Positions 39,177 to 52,717 of a DNA stretch of 64,000 nucleotides are shown here, in pieces. The DNA is from Eupeodes corollae (Eukaryota; Arthropoda; Insecta; Diptera; Syrphidae): positions 118,331,575 through 118,395,574 of the forward strand of contig NC_079149.1 of the NCBI RefSeq assembly GCF_945859685.1, given 5' to 3'. The position numbers and the translations under genes are program-made. The notes under the pieces were generated by a model. It saw only the letters and a program-made list of their open reading frames with translations. It was not told the DNA's origin and searched no databases. Positions within the stretch are counted from its first letter, which is position 1; each line of letters opens with the position of its first letter.

Positions 39177-40600
39177 GGTCAAGTCATATTTATACCTACT
39201 TACGAAAAAATGATTTCGGTTATTTTGTTTTTATTTCTTCTTTTTTATATCTTCTTTTACACCAATTTTCAGTTAATCAGAACAGGTAGATAATGACATA
39301 CCAAAATACCGACATCAGAGTACATGTACAAAACTGCTGAATGAAACACCAAACACAACATCAAACCACTTGAGGATGATTCGGTAGTTTTTCGCTTATT
39401 CACTTGTAACAGTTAGAAGTTTTTATAAGGCATCCAGTAGATACAGTTTTAAGGTAATTTAACATGCATAAGATGTGATTGTGATCACAGCTTATTATGG
39501 ATATAGTTTGAAATGCATACACTCGTATATACTCTATGCGCAACACGCGCGATAATTTATTTGTATATTTTCTTTCTTTGTTTAAAAAATGACACTTTTG
39601 GGTAATTTTTTTTTACATTTTCTATTTAAATTTCATGAAGTGAAAGAACAGAGTAATTGCGGGTTGAGGATAATGCAGTGTGTGTGAAAAATGGTATTTG
39701 CTCTTGATGAATGAGGTGGAGGTAAACATAATGTTTTTCTTAAGTTCTTTGATCGTCATGCATTCTGGGTTTTCATTGTTTGGGTGAAGTTAGATTATGC
39801 ATAGAATATTTTGTAATTTTTAATAGAGGTATGCACAATCACCGAGCATATCGTCTATTGCTTAAAATTTATTTTCTTGTATCTTTATGTACTTGAAGGT
39901 GAAAACATAAATATTCATCTTAAAGAATCATTTGCCAACTCTGAATATACATATTTAACACTTCAAAAATGTTTTGATTTGATTTATTTAAGTCGTTTTA
40001 AACAAACCACTTATTTATTCAAGCTGCACAACAACTTGTTTTTTAAACGGAACCATCTTTGAAATTATGTAATCTATAATAAATTAGACTGCTTTAAAAA
40101 CCACAAGTTATTTATAATGAACAATTTTAATTTTTTTAAAACTACTTAAACAAAGTGGAAAATAAGTAACTCAACTAACCTATTCTAAGTGCCAAGAGAA
40201 TCTTTAAATGAATCTTTGCTAAGAGAATCTTTGAATTCCAGTTGAATCCATAGAATTTGTTTCGAGAACTAATATTAAATAAAGATGATTTTCTAAACTG
40301 CAAATTTGAGTCCAATATTTCTTTTAGAAAAGTTTCATACAATCGTTCTTTGTACTCATAAAAAAGTGTACTCATTAACAAATTGCTTTGCTTTTAATAC
40401 AAACAAAAATTTGCTCAAAGCAAGTAATTAGTTTGTTGCACAAACTCAAGAATTTAAATGAAAATTTAGTCACGGAAAAGCCTTAAAAAGTAATAATTAG
40501 TGTGTTTTCCGTTTCCGTTTTTTTTATTTGAACTTTAAACCCATTAAAAAATATAAATGTATGTGAAATTTGGTTAAGTATTTGTATTTTTTTTAATAAA
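38680..40600. other. Non-coding intronic DNA between two LINE fragments
   Basis: AT-rich, with the (CAT)14 microsatellite, a TGCATATGCCTATGCATAGGCATA palindromic cluster near 38793 and no supported gene. Confidence 0.5.
39135..39176 (+). repeat. (CAT)14 microsatellite
   Basis: Fourteen uninterrupted CAT units (42 bp), the longest perfect trinucleotide run in the window. It is not inside a supported reading frame and is likely polymorphic in length. Confidence 0.95.
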
Positions 40601-40604
40601 AATT

Positions 40605-41315
40605 AGTGAACACTAAAAGGGGTAAACTGATGGGCATTCCCAGAAGCGCGGGTATTACGGTTAAATTGTTTGAGGGGAGGAATGCAACTGGCTATTTCAC
40701 TAGAGCATAGTTCATTAAAATAACGGTAAAAAAAGGTGAGACAAGAAACTTTTCGTCGATGTTCAAGTGACGTAAACGAGTTGATGATGTAAATCATCAA
40801 TCATTTTAAATGCTCTTCTTTGAATACTGTCCAAGAGGCCTAAACAAGTTACTGGAACCCCAGCCTAGAGAAGAGAGTTATATTCAAGTTTCGGACGTAT
40901 TTATATAGGTTTTGTATATTGTATCCAGATCAGACGGGGACAAAAAATTCTTGCATCTTTTTAAAAAACCTAGACATCTTGCGGCATTTTTGGCGACATC
41001 GTGTATGTGATCGCTCCACAAAAGGTGGTTGCTGATGCACATTCCAAAGATGTCTAGATTTCCAGTTTCGTTGATGCAAGTGCCATCAATGGATAATGTT
41101 AAAGGGGGTATATCTTGCTTTAACGATACAACACAGCATTGGGTTTTCAAAGCATTAAATTCCACAAGTTTTTTTTATTCCCCATTGTATAATGCTGCGT
41201 AGCTCGGAATTTAATGAGCTTATTATATTTTGCCGTTGCAGTTCCGCATCCGAAGAGGAGGGTTGTGAGTCTGGAAACGAATATGATTAGTTCAATACGT
41301 TTTACTATTTGCTCA
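40605..41315 (-). mobile_element. Degraded jockey/BS-like LINE reverse-transcriptase C-terminal fragment
   Basis: On the minus strand, frame one (from about 41315) reads YSFPDSQPSSSDAELQRQN and then SSLNSELRSIIQWGIKK. A frameshift leads to VEFNALKTQCCVVSLK, NLDIFGMCISNHLLWSDHI, AARCLGFLKRCKNFLSPSDL and DTIYKTYI, and to LLDSIQRRAFKMIDD. A second frameshift leads to LEHRRKVSCLTFFYRYFNEL, CSSEIASCIPP and NTRASGNAHQFTPFSVH. These blocks, in this order, are the segment just after YADD through the C-terminal end of jockey-type reverse transcriptases (NASKTQC, LG-x-x-x-S, HI, LGFL-RC, LSHRRKV-x-x-x-x-FYRY). The sequence upstream of about 41315 no longer matches and has stops, so the copy is truncated on both sides and non-functional. 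Confidence 0.87.
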
Positions 41316-43189
41316 GATGATCTCTTAAATGCGTTGCAAATGACCTTATACACTTTAAGATCCTTATACGAAGGACTATAGACTGCTGAAAGTTTCAATA
41401 AATATTTGTAAACAAATTTCGTCTCATATCTTTTGGATATTCAAACTTTTTTTAGTCTAGTAGCCACTTTTTGTAATCTCTTAAGGGTTCGGCTTTGTAT
41501 ATTCCAATTTTTTTGTTCAATTTTAAGAATCATCATCACTTAAAACCTAAACCTTCTCTTTTGTTTTTGCTTTTATGTCTTCTTCCGCTTGTGATACGTA
41601 TTTTTAACCTTTCCTCTTTTAAATGAGATAATCGTCCTTATCTTTATATCTAAAACTGTTTTTCCAATTCTCAAACCCTAAGACCCTTAAAAAGTTTTCG
41701 ATCGCAACTGTTTATGTATTGATGAAGTCTTATATATTAATATGTACTTTTACACAAACACATTAATGCTTTTAAGGACATAATTTCTGATCTAAATTAA
41801 GACTCGTTATATAAACTCAAAAACCTCCTACTTACATAGTGTACAGGCATACAAAAGCATTTCAACATTAGAATCGATAAGGATTTTACTTTTCAGAGAG
41901 ACATTCCAAAGAAACCTCTTCAATCATTTATCAAAAAGTAGATTTCCAGGAAAACCAAACATTTTCCTCAATTCTTTGTTTTTTCTGCTGCTTTTCTGAA
42001 AAACAAAAACATTTTCTTTTTTATTTTTGTTTTCTAATGAATTTAATTTAGAATAGCTAAATAGCTCTTACCTAGAGGTAATCCTGTTTTTAATTTTTTA
42101 AAAATAAATCATAGAAAACCCCAAACACTTTCCACCTTACTATGATATCCTAACTTAAACTAATTTTGCTTTTCGGTTATCAGAAATTAAAGGCATTTTT
42201 TGGAAAAAAAACACAAGAGGAAAAACTATCTACACTCTTACAGGATATAATTCACATTATATACATATTTAAACTTTATATATATCTGCAAATATATATT
42301 TTGTGGTTTATCCATCTATGTATGTATGTATGTAGTAAGGCAGGCAGGTATTGTGGGATAAAGGATGAACATTACCTCCTGAAAAGCATTAAGGTAACCG
42401 TGTAACCTAGTAAAAGTTATTTTTGTATAAATAAATACAAGTACATGTGTCCCAAAGAGACATCAAAGGACACACATTATATATATAAATATATATATAA
42501 AGTGAAAAGGACACCACAAATGTATCTTTGATGAATTTATCGTATCCTAGGTGGTATAGGTATAAATGTAGATATATGGCTATACCGACACACTAACTAC
42601 ACGTTCCGACAAAGCATAACATTTTTTTTCTTTTTACTTCCGATTTAGTTCAAAAAACATTCTTTAAAATTATGCCCACTATAAAGAATACCCTCTCATC
42701 CTTTTTTCGTTTTTCATTTTTTGTGTCCTTGTATCTATAACCAACTGCCACTGCTGCTGCTACTTTAAGTGAGTACGAATATATACGACAAGGACGAGTG
42801 ATGAGTTGAGTAGGTGGTGTACACTTGTCCAGGACATGCTACATAAGTATATTGTGTTGTTTTTGGCATTCTAACAACAACAAAAAATAAAAGAAGGAAA
42901 ATGTCACTATTATACCTTTTGCGTCTTGGAAATTGTAGTTCTTCTTCTTCATCATTTTCGTCACAAGTAGGATAAAAAGCACTTTAGTTGTTCACTTTCA
43001 TCCTTTTTTTAAGTTTCCTATCGTTTTTTTTTCGGTTTTTTGCTGATGATGTTTAAGTTAGTTGCTTCGATGATTTTTCACTAAAAATATACACCAAAGA
43101 AATACGAAAGGATCTTTGAGTTTAACAACAACGAGCGACAACGACAACGCACGGTTCTTCTTTTATATCTCTACACAAGCAGAAATATT

Positions 43190-43353
43190 TATAAAAGCAG
43201 CAATATCATAGCACAGCAGTAGGTCTTCGGTTTGGTCTTCTTGATTTTCCATCTATTTTCACAGAAGTAGCATCAGCAGTTGAGTCTCAGTGCCAGTGGT
43301 GCCATGCCAAAGCCAATGCCATCCGCACCATCATTACGAGTATACTCGTAAGT
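43190..43353 (+). promoter_or_regulatory. Candidate TATA promoter and non-coding first exon
   Basis: TATAAAAG at 43190-43197 is followed 28 nt later by a CAGTA initiator-like site (A at 43218). The next 130 bases are GC-richer and leader-like, rich in CAGCAG and GCCAATGCC. They run into GTAAGTATT (donor GT at 43348), a full GTAAGT match although the preceding bases are CTC rather than AG. The patch from 42730 to 43660 is GC-richer than its flanks. Together this could be an alternative first exon of chinmo, splicing to 58207. All of this is inference from motif spacing. Confidence 0.3.
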
Positions 43354-45372
43354 ATTATGTGGACGGGCGGTGCGACGCGACGGCGGAATGAGGATTTTCT
43401 TTTTTTAGCAGCAATAAGAAGAAGTAGAAGAAATTGTGTGCGTTGTGCGTGTACCATTCAATGCACACCCAATAGCGATTCGTCAGCTGAATCTATACAC
43501 CATTCCACCGACTACCACCGTAGTACAAGGGATGAGGGATGAAAGAAAATATACGCCAAAGGATATGGGGTAGGTATGGTTGGCATGGGATTCGCGTGCT
43601 GATGCTTCTGCTGCTGCTGCTGCTTCCTTTCTATCTGTATACTATTTTCATCCTTGAAGATGTTGTATACGCAATATATAAGTATACAAGAAAACGAATA
43701 TAGAAAGTGAGAGTCCTGGTGAAACTTTAATAAGCAAACATACCAAACTTGGAACGGAACGAACTGTGCTGCAGGGAGGTGGTGTTATACAACTTTTGAC
43801 ACACTCTAGAATTACAAACATACATACCTATCACAACACAACAGCTCCAGCTCCATCTCTACCGTGTCCCCTGTATATACCTACCCTCCTCTTCTCCCCT
43901 TTCCTCTTTCCACTATACTCCGGTCTCTCATGCTCCGATTGCGTGGAAAATTCGTTGAATTGCAAACGTAGCTGAAGAAAGAAAACTTTCAAGTTGTTTT
44001 TCCTTTACGCATTTTCCTTCTCTCGCATTTCCCAAAGTCTTGTCGTTCTTCGTCTTTAAATTCGATAATACATTTTGAACTGTGCTGTGGTATGATGGGT
44101 GGTGGGGTCGTGAGTGTTCAGGGGGGTTTCTAGGAGCTCCTTTTATAGAACAACATCTAAAGCAGCAGCAGCTAAAAAGAAAAGAAGAAGAAGAATAAAA
44201 AAAAAATGACACCAGGAGAGAAATTGCTTTTATTGTGCGCACCAGTGTGTTGCAACAGCATTGTATTTTTTAGGGGTTGGGTGAATGATAGGGTGGTTGG
44301 GTTGTTGGTTGGTGTGGTGAGGAAACTTTCTTGGTTACTGTATAATTCAGCAGGACGAAGAAAGGCGAAGACGTGGCACGGAATATAATATCTATACAGC
44401 AGAAGGGAAAGTGAAAGTTTTCTCTTGTTCGTTCTTATGTAACAAGAAACGAGGATAGGAAGTATTTTTTTTTTACTTTTTATTTTTGTTGTTGTTTTGT
44501 TGCCGTTGTACGGTATTTTCTTCGTTTTTTTGTTGTTGTTCGTTTTATTTTTAGTGAAACTGAAAGTGAATTCAAGCGAAAGTATACGGAAAAGGAGTCG
44601 GGGCAGGTTGGTTGGTTTTTCTTGTTCAGCTGTAACATGACAGCCTTCCAAAGAGGTTTGGGTTGGGTTTGAAGTGATGGCAATATAGGGATGGGGATGA
44701 GAGGGTGTATTGATGTGGTGCGTTTTCTCTACCTTCGCATTTCTTGCTTTTCGTTTCCCTATCCGAATTAATTTTCCAAGAAGACGAAGATTATAAAAAA
44801 AAGAAAACAGAAAAAAAAACAAAATTTTCCCAAGAGGGATGGTTTTTCAGATGTTGCAAGTGATGGTGGCAGGCTATTCAGAAATTGGGACAAATACATT
44901 TATTTCGTCATCATCCTCGTTTCCGTTTTTTTTTTTTATTTTGTATTTTTGTCTTGTAAAAGAAAGTGAATTTTGTTCTTGAAAAGCAAAGAGATGCATA
45001 TAAATGTGTATCTGTGTGAAGGATATTCCATAAAGTGTATGTGTGTTGTTTGTGTATAGAACATTGTAGGTATAGGTACCATGTAATGACTTATATGTAG
45101 ACCAAGAAAACTTAGAAGAAAACTTTTGTCTTGCACTCTAAGGGAATATAGCTCGGTTGGTATTTAGATATGTAGCTAAGCTCATAGCTACTCTTGTATA
45201 AGATAGGTAGGTATGTACACTCCGTAGGTACATTATTTTCTTGTCCGGGGAAAATTGATGTTAAGAGGGTTGAAAGTTTAGAATTTTAGAATGGACAACT
45301 GATGGATGATGGGTTGTGTGAGATGGTGGGTGATGTGCTGATGCTGGGCTAGCTATATCCGATGGGGGTGGT

Positions 45373-45530
45373 TATAAAAGAGAGTTGGGCTTTTGGGTAG
45401 TTGACATCTCAGTCTAAAACTTCAAAGAATGCCAAGCCAAGCAAAACCAAACCACGCCATCACGAAAAGCAACGCTACGTTACACTAACTTTTTCAATGG
45501 TTATGGGTAGTAGTAATAGGCTTGTAGGTA
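45373..45530 (+). promoter_or_regulatory. Candidate TATA + initiator promoter
   Basis: TATAAAAG (45373-45380) lies upstream of CTCAGTC, a TCAGTY initiator match with A at 45411. The spacing of 38 bases is longer than the usual 30-31, so initiation might instead occur near 45404. The downstream sequence (GCCAAGCCAAGCAAAACC onward) resembles a fly 5' leader. A possible donor TTGTAG|GTATAC occurs at 45527/45528. It is the best core-promoter combination by motif but imperfect by spacing. Confidence 0.32.
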
Positions 45531-48500
45531 TACCTAAAAAGAAAAAAACTGTCTTAAAAGCAGCACGATGATGTTGAAATTGAAAATTGTAGGAGCACTT
45601 GGCACTTTAAGGAAAGTTTTTGACGGCTCCAAATGTTCTTTAGTTTTTAGGTACAAATACATATATATGTACGTTTCCTTACTTCTGGTTGTGAAAACAA
45701 AAAGTTTTCGCCTTTCTATAAAAATTTATAATTTCCTGCTGGCAATGGCGATGACTGATGAAATAAATGCTGCTATACGTACCTAAATAAGAAAAGAAAA
45801 CTTTTTTCCTAAGCTATATTTTAAGCAATTTCACAATTTTATGGAGTATAGGGTAGGGTTTTAAGGATTTTTAAAGTACGGTACACAATACATATTCTTA
45901 TAACTAAATAAGAAATGTTTTTCCAAGGATTCGGTATTAAGTGGGTCTGTTAGTTAGATTTAACTTCTCCTTGGTTTTCTTTTTATTCCTGATATTATTC
46001 TACTCTTATAATCTTTCAAACGGATGGCGTTGTCATTTAAGAGACACAAAAAGGTTAAAAGGAGTTAATTGATCAGTAGGTACCCACCTTTTCGTATATA
46101 TATAGATGTATATATAACAGGTAATGAATTATGTGGCCATTGAAGCATAGAACATTTGCATGTGCTTTAAACTCAGCAAAGCAAAAGAGTCGATTATATC
46201 TATATGTAGGTAGGCTATATATACAAACCACAAGGTTCTTAAATATAATACTTTGGCATTTATATAAAATTGCCAACATTCTAATTGTGCTGTTAAATGA
46301 TTAAGTTTGCTTCAACGCGATGATTTAAGTGATTTAGGCCAAAATAAGAGGGTTTTAAGTTTTGCGAATCTTGTATAAGGGAAATTTAAGAATATGTAAG
46401 GTACCTTGAAGTTATTTTTGAATTTTAGATATAGTCTATTGTGTGTGTTTAATTATAAGAAAAATTATTGTTCTTTTGAACTAAATATAGCCTTTTTGCT
46501 TAGACCCTTCCTACATGCAACATTTTACTAATTCACTTTAAATGTGATGAACTGTAATTTTTATAATTCCATAAAGAAATCAATCGAACTTTCGTTAGAC
46601 CTCATTTAAAAATGGTAGCTCGTTGATATTTTGTTTCATAAAAAAACACGACTTTAACGTTTTGATACGACTTTTTACCTGCGAATTGGAAACAAAGATT
46701 GGAAAGTGTATTTCGTTCTATTTAAAAAATACAAAGAAGCTGCAAGTAGAATAATTTTAATTTAAAAAATTTTATTCAAAATTCCAATTCTAATTATTTT
46801 TCTTTCATGATTCTTATAACAACTGTCATCAGTATAAAGATAATCAGTGTATAGACATTTTTGGCCATAAATATTTAAAGATTTAGTAAGTTATAAAATT
46901 TAAAAGGTGACCCTTAGCGTCTTTAAATTGCTTAACATTTACCTAAAGTTTAAATCACAAAATAGGTGTTTATGTATTTTTGTTGTTAGCAAATGATTCA
47001 AATTTTGGAATAGCTTAAATTGCTTAAAGAATGTTTAAATTGTTCAGAATTTTCCACTAATGATTTAATTTTTTAAACATTTTTTCGACCTAATTACCGA
47101 CTAAGTGTAATTATGACAATATAAAACCTAAACTTGATAATAACTTTACTTAAGCCTGTTATAAAGCTTAGATGTAATGTCAAATACCATTCTGATTTTA
47201 AGTTTGCAAATTATGAAATTTGTGTTTAAAAATCTTCCAAAAAAAACATACATCCCAACAAAAAACAGTCGAAAAGTCCTTAAAATTCAAGTATATCATA
47301 GTCATCATCCATTCCATTCATTTCTTATTCTTTAAATGGCGGTTACCATAGTTTTTCAGATAAGTTGGTCAAACAAATTAAAAACAATATTTTGCCAAAA
47401 TGACAAATTTTTGATTTAGGTGCAATATGACACTTTTTAAACGATATATAACATTTTGTTGGGTGGTTTTATGTTTTTAACTTGGAAGAATAATGAATTT
47501 AACCTCAAGTCGTGTCTAATAATTTCATTTAGTTTAATTCAAGGTTAAGGATTTTTTGTCTTTTTGAGAGTTCAACGAGCCTTGCTGTGATAACCTTACC
47601 GTCTCCATTAGTTGTAATATGCTTATTCGAGTGAATGATAAGCATTTACAATTCTAAACAAGGCTAAGAGGTATTATTGCATTTTAAGAAATAGGCTATG
47701 CGTTACACTTCAAAAACTTAATGCAATATAAATATAAAAAAAACTAAATTTTTTTAAAAAATTTTGTATTATACGTACGTTGTAGTTATATCTAACGAGC
47801 ATGTCAGCTTTTCTATATCTTATCATACAATTTCTGCATAAATTTATATCTACGCAGTTTCTTAAGTTTATTATTCAGGAAATATTTTTGGAACCTAGTA
47901 CATGCGTATATGTATGAAGTGTGCAATATACATATAATAAAGCAGCAATATAATAAAACTATTATATACAAAATTAAATAACAGCACACACATTCACAAC
48001 CGAAAAACTAACGACAACGCATCGATTGCGTAAGTGTATAGAGAAACCACTATACTCAGTTGTACTGTGTATAATTTTTTTTGTTTTAATTAGTTTCATA
48101 GAGTGCGTAATAAAAATGCAAAATTTTGCCACTATCAGTTAGGAATACATAAGTAATTCTTTTTTGTTCATTTCATTCTCATAAAAAATAATTATGTAGT
48201 ATACTTATAATACCCGAAAAATATACGTACGCACAAAAATGAAGGTATATGTAGTGATGTATATAGCTACGAAAACTTTGTTGGGCAGAATTAAATTAAA
48301 AATAAAATATATATAATATGTATAAAGAAAAAAAAAGGCAAAACTACACTTAAATTCAAGGTTAACTTTCAAGGCAATCTACTCTACGCATTCTTTACTC
48401 ATATAGAAACTCAGCACCACCAACAACAACAACAAGAAAAACATCTAACAAAATAGAGAGAGATAAATTACTGCATATCACCTTCCTATGTGTGTTTTTT

Positions 48501-48882
48501 TGTTTAACTTCAAACTTATTTTTAGTGAGTTAAGTTTTTTTTTTTGTGTTTCAAAAGCTCATTTTTATAACGCATTCGTAGTTAGCTTTTTTATGTCAAA
48601 TTATAACGAACAGTTTCGTTAAATATCGCACATTGGAAATTTAGTCAACTGTCATGTTCTCAGAACAGGCATAGCTTTTAAAAAATGTTTGTTTGAACCA
48701 ATTAAGCCTTCTCTGAAGGGCATTATGATTATATATATGCGTAGAGCTTACTATCGCTCGCACTCACATACAGAAACGCATTTTGTGTGTATAGTAATAC
48801 ATACGCACAGTCTTACGCATTTCTAAGTGGTTTTAGATCAGAGTATAGATCGTTAACTAAAATAGCTTTGAATTTATTACTG

Positions 48883-48897
48883 CCCCCCCCCCCCCCC
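48883..48897 (+). repeat. 15-nt poly-C tract
   Basis: Fifteen consecutive C residues in an otherwise AT-rich context, followed by GAGTTCCCTCCCCACCGCC. Long C runs are rare in fly DNA. The opposite strand is a G-run that could form a quadruplex, and the exact length is prone to sequencing error. Confidence 0.9.
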
Positions 48898-51800
48898 GAG
48901 TTCCCTCCCCACCGCCATTTTTAGCCCTCCTCATGGTCTTTAAAATGGCGTTAGAGGTACCTACTCTCTAAAACACATCAAGTGACAAAACAACGAAGAC
49001 TAAATTTTTGTTTGTGTGGTTTTTGTGTATGCCCATTGTCATTGCGTTTATTTTAATAGAGGCAGTAGATAGTGAAGCTTGGTTGTATGTATATATTTTC
49101 AAACGCACTATTTTGTTTAGACTTGACCTAATTAATGGGCTTACCACTGCCACCACCGCCGTTGCCGCCATGCTGTTGCCTTATATCGCGGTCGAAGGTT
49201 TATTACAAACAAAAAAAAAACATGCTTACAGACACAAGTGTTATATACATTGCATTTTATGTGCGTCCGTCACTGATGTTTTATTGTGCGTTATATGTCA
49301 ATGTGTTACGTTTAAGTATCACATTTTTTATTGTGCGTAATTTCAGATGGCCCCTAATTTGATAAGTATGTCTTTTTTTTTATTGTATGCGTTATGTGCT
49401 TTGTAAATTTATTAACTAGAGTTTGCATTATTTGCGTTTGGAATATAAGTTTTTTCGAAACTTGGATTCTATGTGAAATAAATTTAATGTTTTGGAGTGT
49501 TTCTTATTCTTAACCTTCAAATTAAGAGCAGTTTAAAAATCGATTTTATGTACAAATACAGTTACGAGTATACATTTGTAGATAGGTAAGGTTCGTACTA
49601 ATATTCTGTGGGAAAGAAATTTAATAGTGGTTTAAACACGATTCACAAAAGTTTCCATGTCATTATTTCTTCTGAAGTATAAACTGTCTTTCAAAATTCC
49701 TTCGACTTCGTAGGTGTCAAATATTTTTTAATTTTTTGATTTTACCTCTTATTCCTTACATTAAGTAAAGAAGTACAATTTATTATTAGTAGAACTTAAA
49801 GTGGAAAACATATAAATTGTCATAAAAAGTAGAGTCAAGTCATCTTTACCGTGAGCGAAATCATGAGGAACGAAAAATCTGCCCAATATATCTTTTTACC
49901 AAATCTATGTGATCTTATTTTTTATCAAGTTTTTTTTTTTATAAAATCTTGAATTTTCTCTTAGAAAAATAATAATGGTGTACTTAGGCGTATACGTACT
50001 TTTTTAATTGTATTGAATATTTAACAAAGCATCTTCAATATTTTTCTGTACAATTCATGCATTTCATCATAATCATAGTCGGTAAAGATTGAAGTTCAGC
50101 CTTAGCCTTCCCCTTCCCCCCTATAAATGTATAACATTACTTACAGTAGTACAAAATCTAAGTCTTTTGAGCCAAGTCAAGTGTTTAGGAACTGTAATAT
50201 TTTTCAAAACAGATGAGTTTTTTCAGGTTTTGGTAGTCATCTTTTGTTATTTTGATTTTTTTTTTAATAAAGTGTAACTGGAAGCGTGTACACCAATTGT
50301 TGATGGTTTGATCCTTTTAGACTTATTTTTTTTTTCTAAAATCATCGGTCAATATCCCCAATGATAATATAATTAATTCCATGTAGAAAACCTTTTCATA
50401 ATGTGATCTCTCTTTTGTCTTTTTTTTCGGAAGTAAAAACCTAGCTTTTAGAATTCACTTCTCTACGACGAAAACGTAAGCGTATTAATTTTAGATCTCA
50501 TAGTGACTTTAAAAGATTATTAAACAAATTTTAACTTCATATGGTAACCTCAAAATTTTATTTAAGCACCAATTATCCGCATAGCTATCATTGAACTCAT
50601 CTTTGAACATTTGTATTGTTTATTTTGAGAAATTTAAAATATAGTTATGATTTTGGTGGCAGCTCCTGCAAACGAAAATTCATTTCAAATTTAAATTTCA
50701 TAATATTATAATCTTTATACCTTAAAACTGTTTTTAAAATTAAAACACTACCACCAAAACATGGGAATGAGGAATTCTAATAAGAAAAAAACTTGGTGTA
50801 TTTAAGTCATTTCAATCAACACGTTTATGAATCCAAAATCATAAATAAAAACGAACCCTTTCCCAACCTCTAATGCTCTTCACAGTTTTCACTCGATATC
50901 TTAAAAAAAATTAGAACGCGCAATAAATATCACTTTTCTTCATTGTTCTTCCCTTATACCATCATCTTTCTCTCTTTCTATCCATCCTATTATTATAATT
51001 CTAAAGGATTCCTAAGAAAAGTGCAAAATAAAAAAAACAATCTATAATACAATTCCTTTCTCTATTTAACTTTTTAAATGTCCTACATTCAATATCCGCA
51101 TTAAAAAGAAAAGAAAATTGAAAAAAAATGAAAATAAAGAACAAGGAAAAGATCTACAAACCAAAAACACAAAACAATGCCTCAATAATTTTAACGAGTT
51201 AAATACCCATTTAACTTTACACGAAAACCAAAGAAAACTGAAAAAAAGAAAAGAAAAAAAAAGAACGAAATTGAATAATTCGTTCTCACCAAGTTTTTTT
51301 TTATTATTATTCTACTTCAGAAAATGCCCATCTTGGAGTATAGTCTTGTTCAAGTAAATGGATCTCTAATTATCTTCAATTTCGTTTTTTTTTTCAATCT
51401 CTGTTCTATGTGCGTACATGTAGGTACCTTGAGTCCTTATAAATCAGGTTGTTAAATAAATGAAGTGGTTGGAAGTGAATCCTTTTAATGCAAATTAATA
51501 TCGTTGACATTCTTTGTGTGTTATAAAAGATGTTCAGGATAATTTGCATTGAAGGTAATGTAAAACCATGTCGATGGGAAAGACATCCTTGTTCTTCTTC
51601 GTTCGTTCTTCATTTCTATTTGGGTCGAAGTAAACAAAATGCTAAAAGGTACATTTGTGTGTACATGAGGCCATATATCCATATCGCAAAAAATCAAAAC
51701 GCATTAAAGTCATCTTCTCATTTAGTTGAGTTTCTACAGGCAATAGGTAAAATACTCAATTTTTTATTTCAATTATTTTATTTACGTTTAACCCTATATG

Positions 51801-52225
51801 AATATATATATACAAATATTTTTTAGAATGTTAATACGCATTTAAACTGCAATGCGTATGCTTGTTTATAAACCATCATCATCATAATGAACATTAGAAC
51901 TTAATCAAACAGAAGCGAAATTCATTTGACTCTCCCTAAACGGAAATCAAGTTTTATTTGTGTATTTCCTCTTGATGTCAGCAACAATATTCCTTCCTTA
52001 AATGTTTTGTATTGCATTCAAGTATGATAAACATTAAATAAAACGTGTGCAAAGTAATATAGAAATACGTAAAAATTTGCATTGCGTAATACTTGAGTTG
52101 AAATCCTGTTTACATGCATCAGGACCCCTTATTATTTTTAGATATACGTACAATGTACATCCATACATCCTTTGTCCCTTAACTGAACTCAAAGTTAACT
52201 TTTATATATTTCGGTACCTTTAAAC

Positions 52226-52280
52226 AGTGGTACGTCGTCGCGGCGGCGAGGAGCGGTACGTGGTGTCCTTTGGTGGTTTC
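52226..52280. promoter_or_regulatory. Short GC-rich island
   Basis: TACGTCGTCGCGGCGGCGAG and GGAGCGGTACGTGGTGTCC form a compact GC/CpG-rich island in AT-rich DNA, followed by a CAGCTTATTTTTGTTG stretch. No core promoter motif or open frame supports more than a possible regulatory role. Confidence 0.25.
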
Positions 52281-52717
52281 GGTTTCAGCTTATTTTTGTT
52301 GTTTTATTATTTTATTCTTGTTCCAAATTTCTTGAAATTGCACAATGATAAACATGATCTAGCTTATGCGTCCTATTTTGTTTTTGTTGGTTTGTAAGAT
52401 ATACATATGTACGCACGTAATTTACATATGTATAACGCTATCAGTGTCGTGTCATATATTAAATTGTGCGTTTTAATTTTTTTTTGCGATTATCTAATAA
52501 ATAAATTAAACGGTAAAATTCAATGCTTGCATTGTCTATGAGGATTATTTATGCGTAATTTTAATATGCTCACATTTTTTTAATTAAATTTTAAGATCCT
52601 TTTTTGTTGAAGAATAAATATTTCAATAAATTGAAGTATTTTCATGTCTTAATGAGTTTTTGTTAAGTCCTTAAAAAAAGGACAAAGCAAAAAAAAGGAT
52701 TTTTTTTAAATTGAAAT

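Noticed and set aside
44172..44822. 216-codon minus-strand open frame, the longest in the window
   Set aside because: It starts at TTG rather than ATG and consists of low-complexity F/K/N/T/S runs from homopolymer-rich DNA. No domain is recognisable and another frame overlaps it on the opposite strand.
46093..46126. Second possible recursive splice site (tataacAG|GTAATG at 46120)
   Set aside because: The preceding 30 bases are purine/AT alternation without a pyrimidine tract, and GTAATG is a weak donor.
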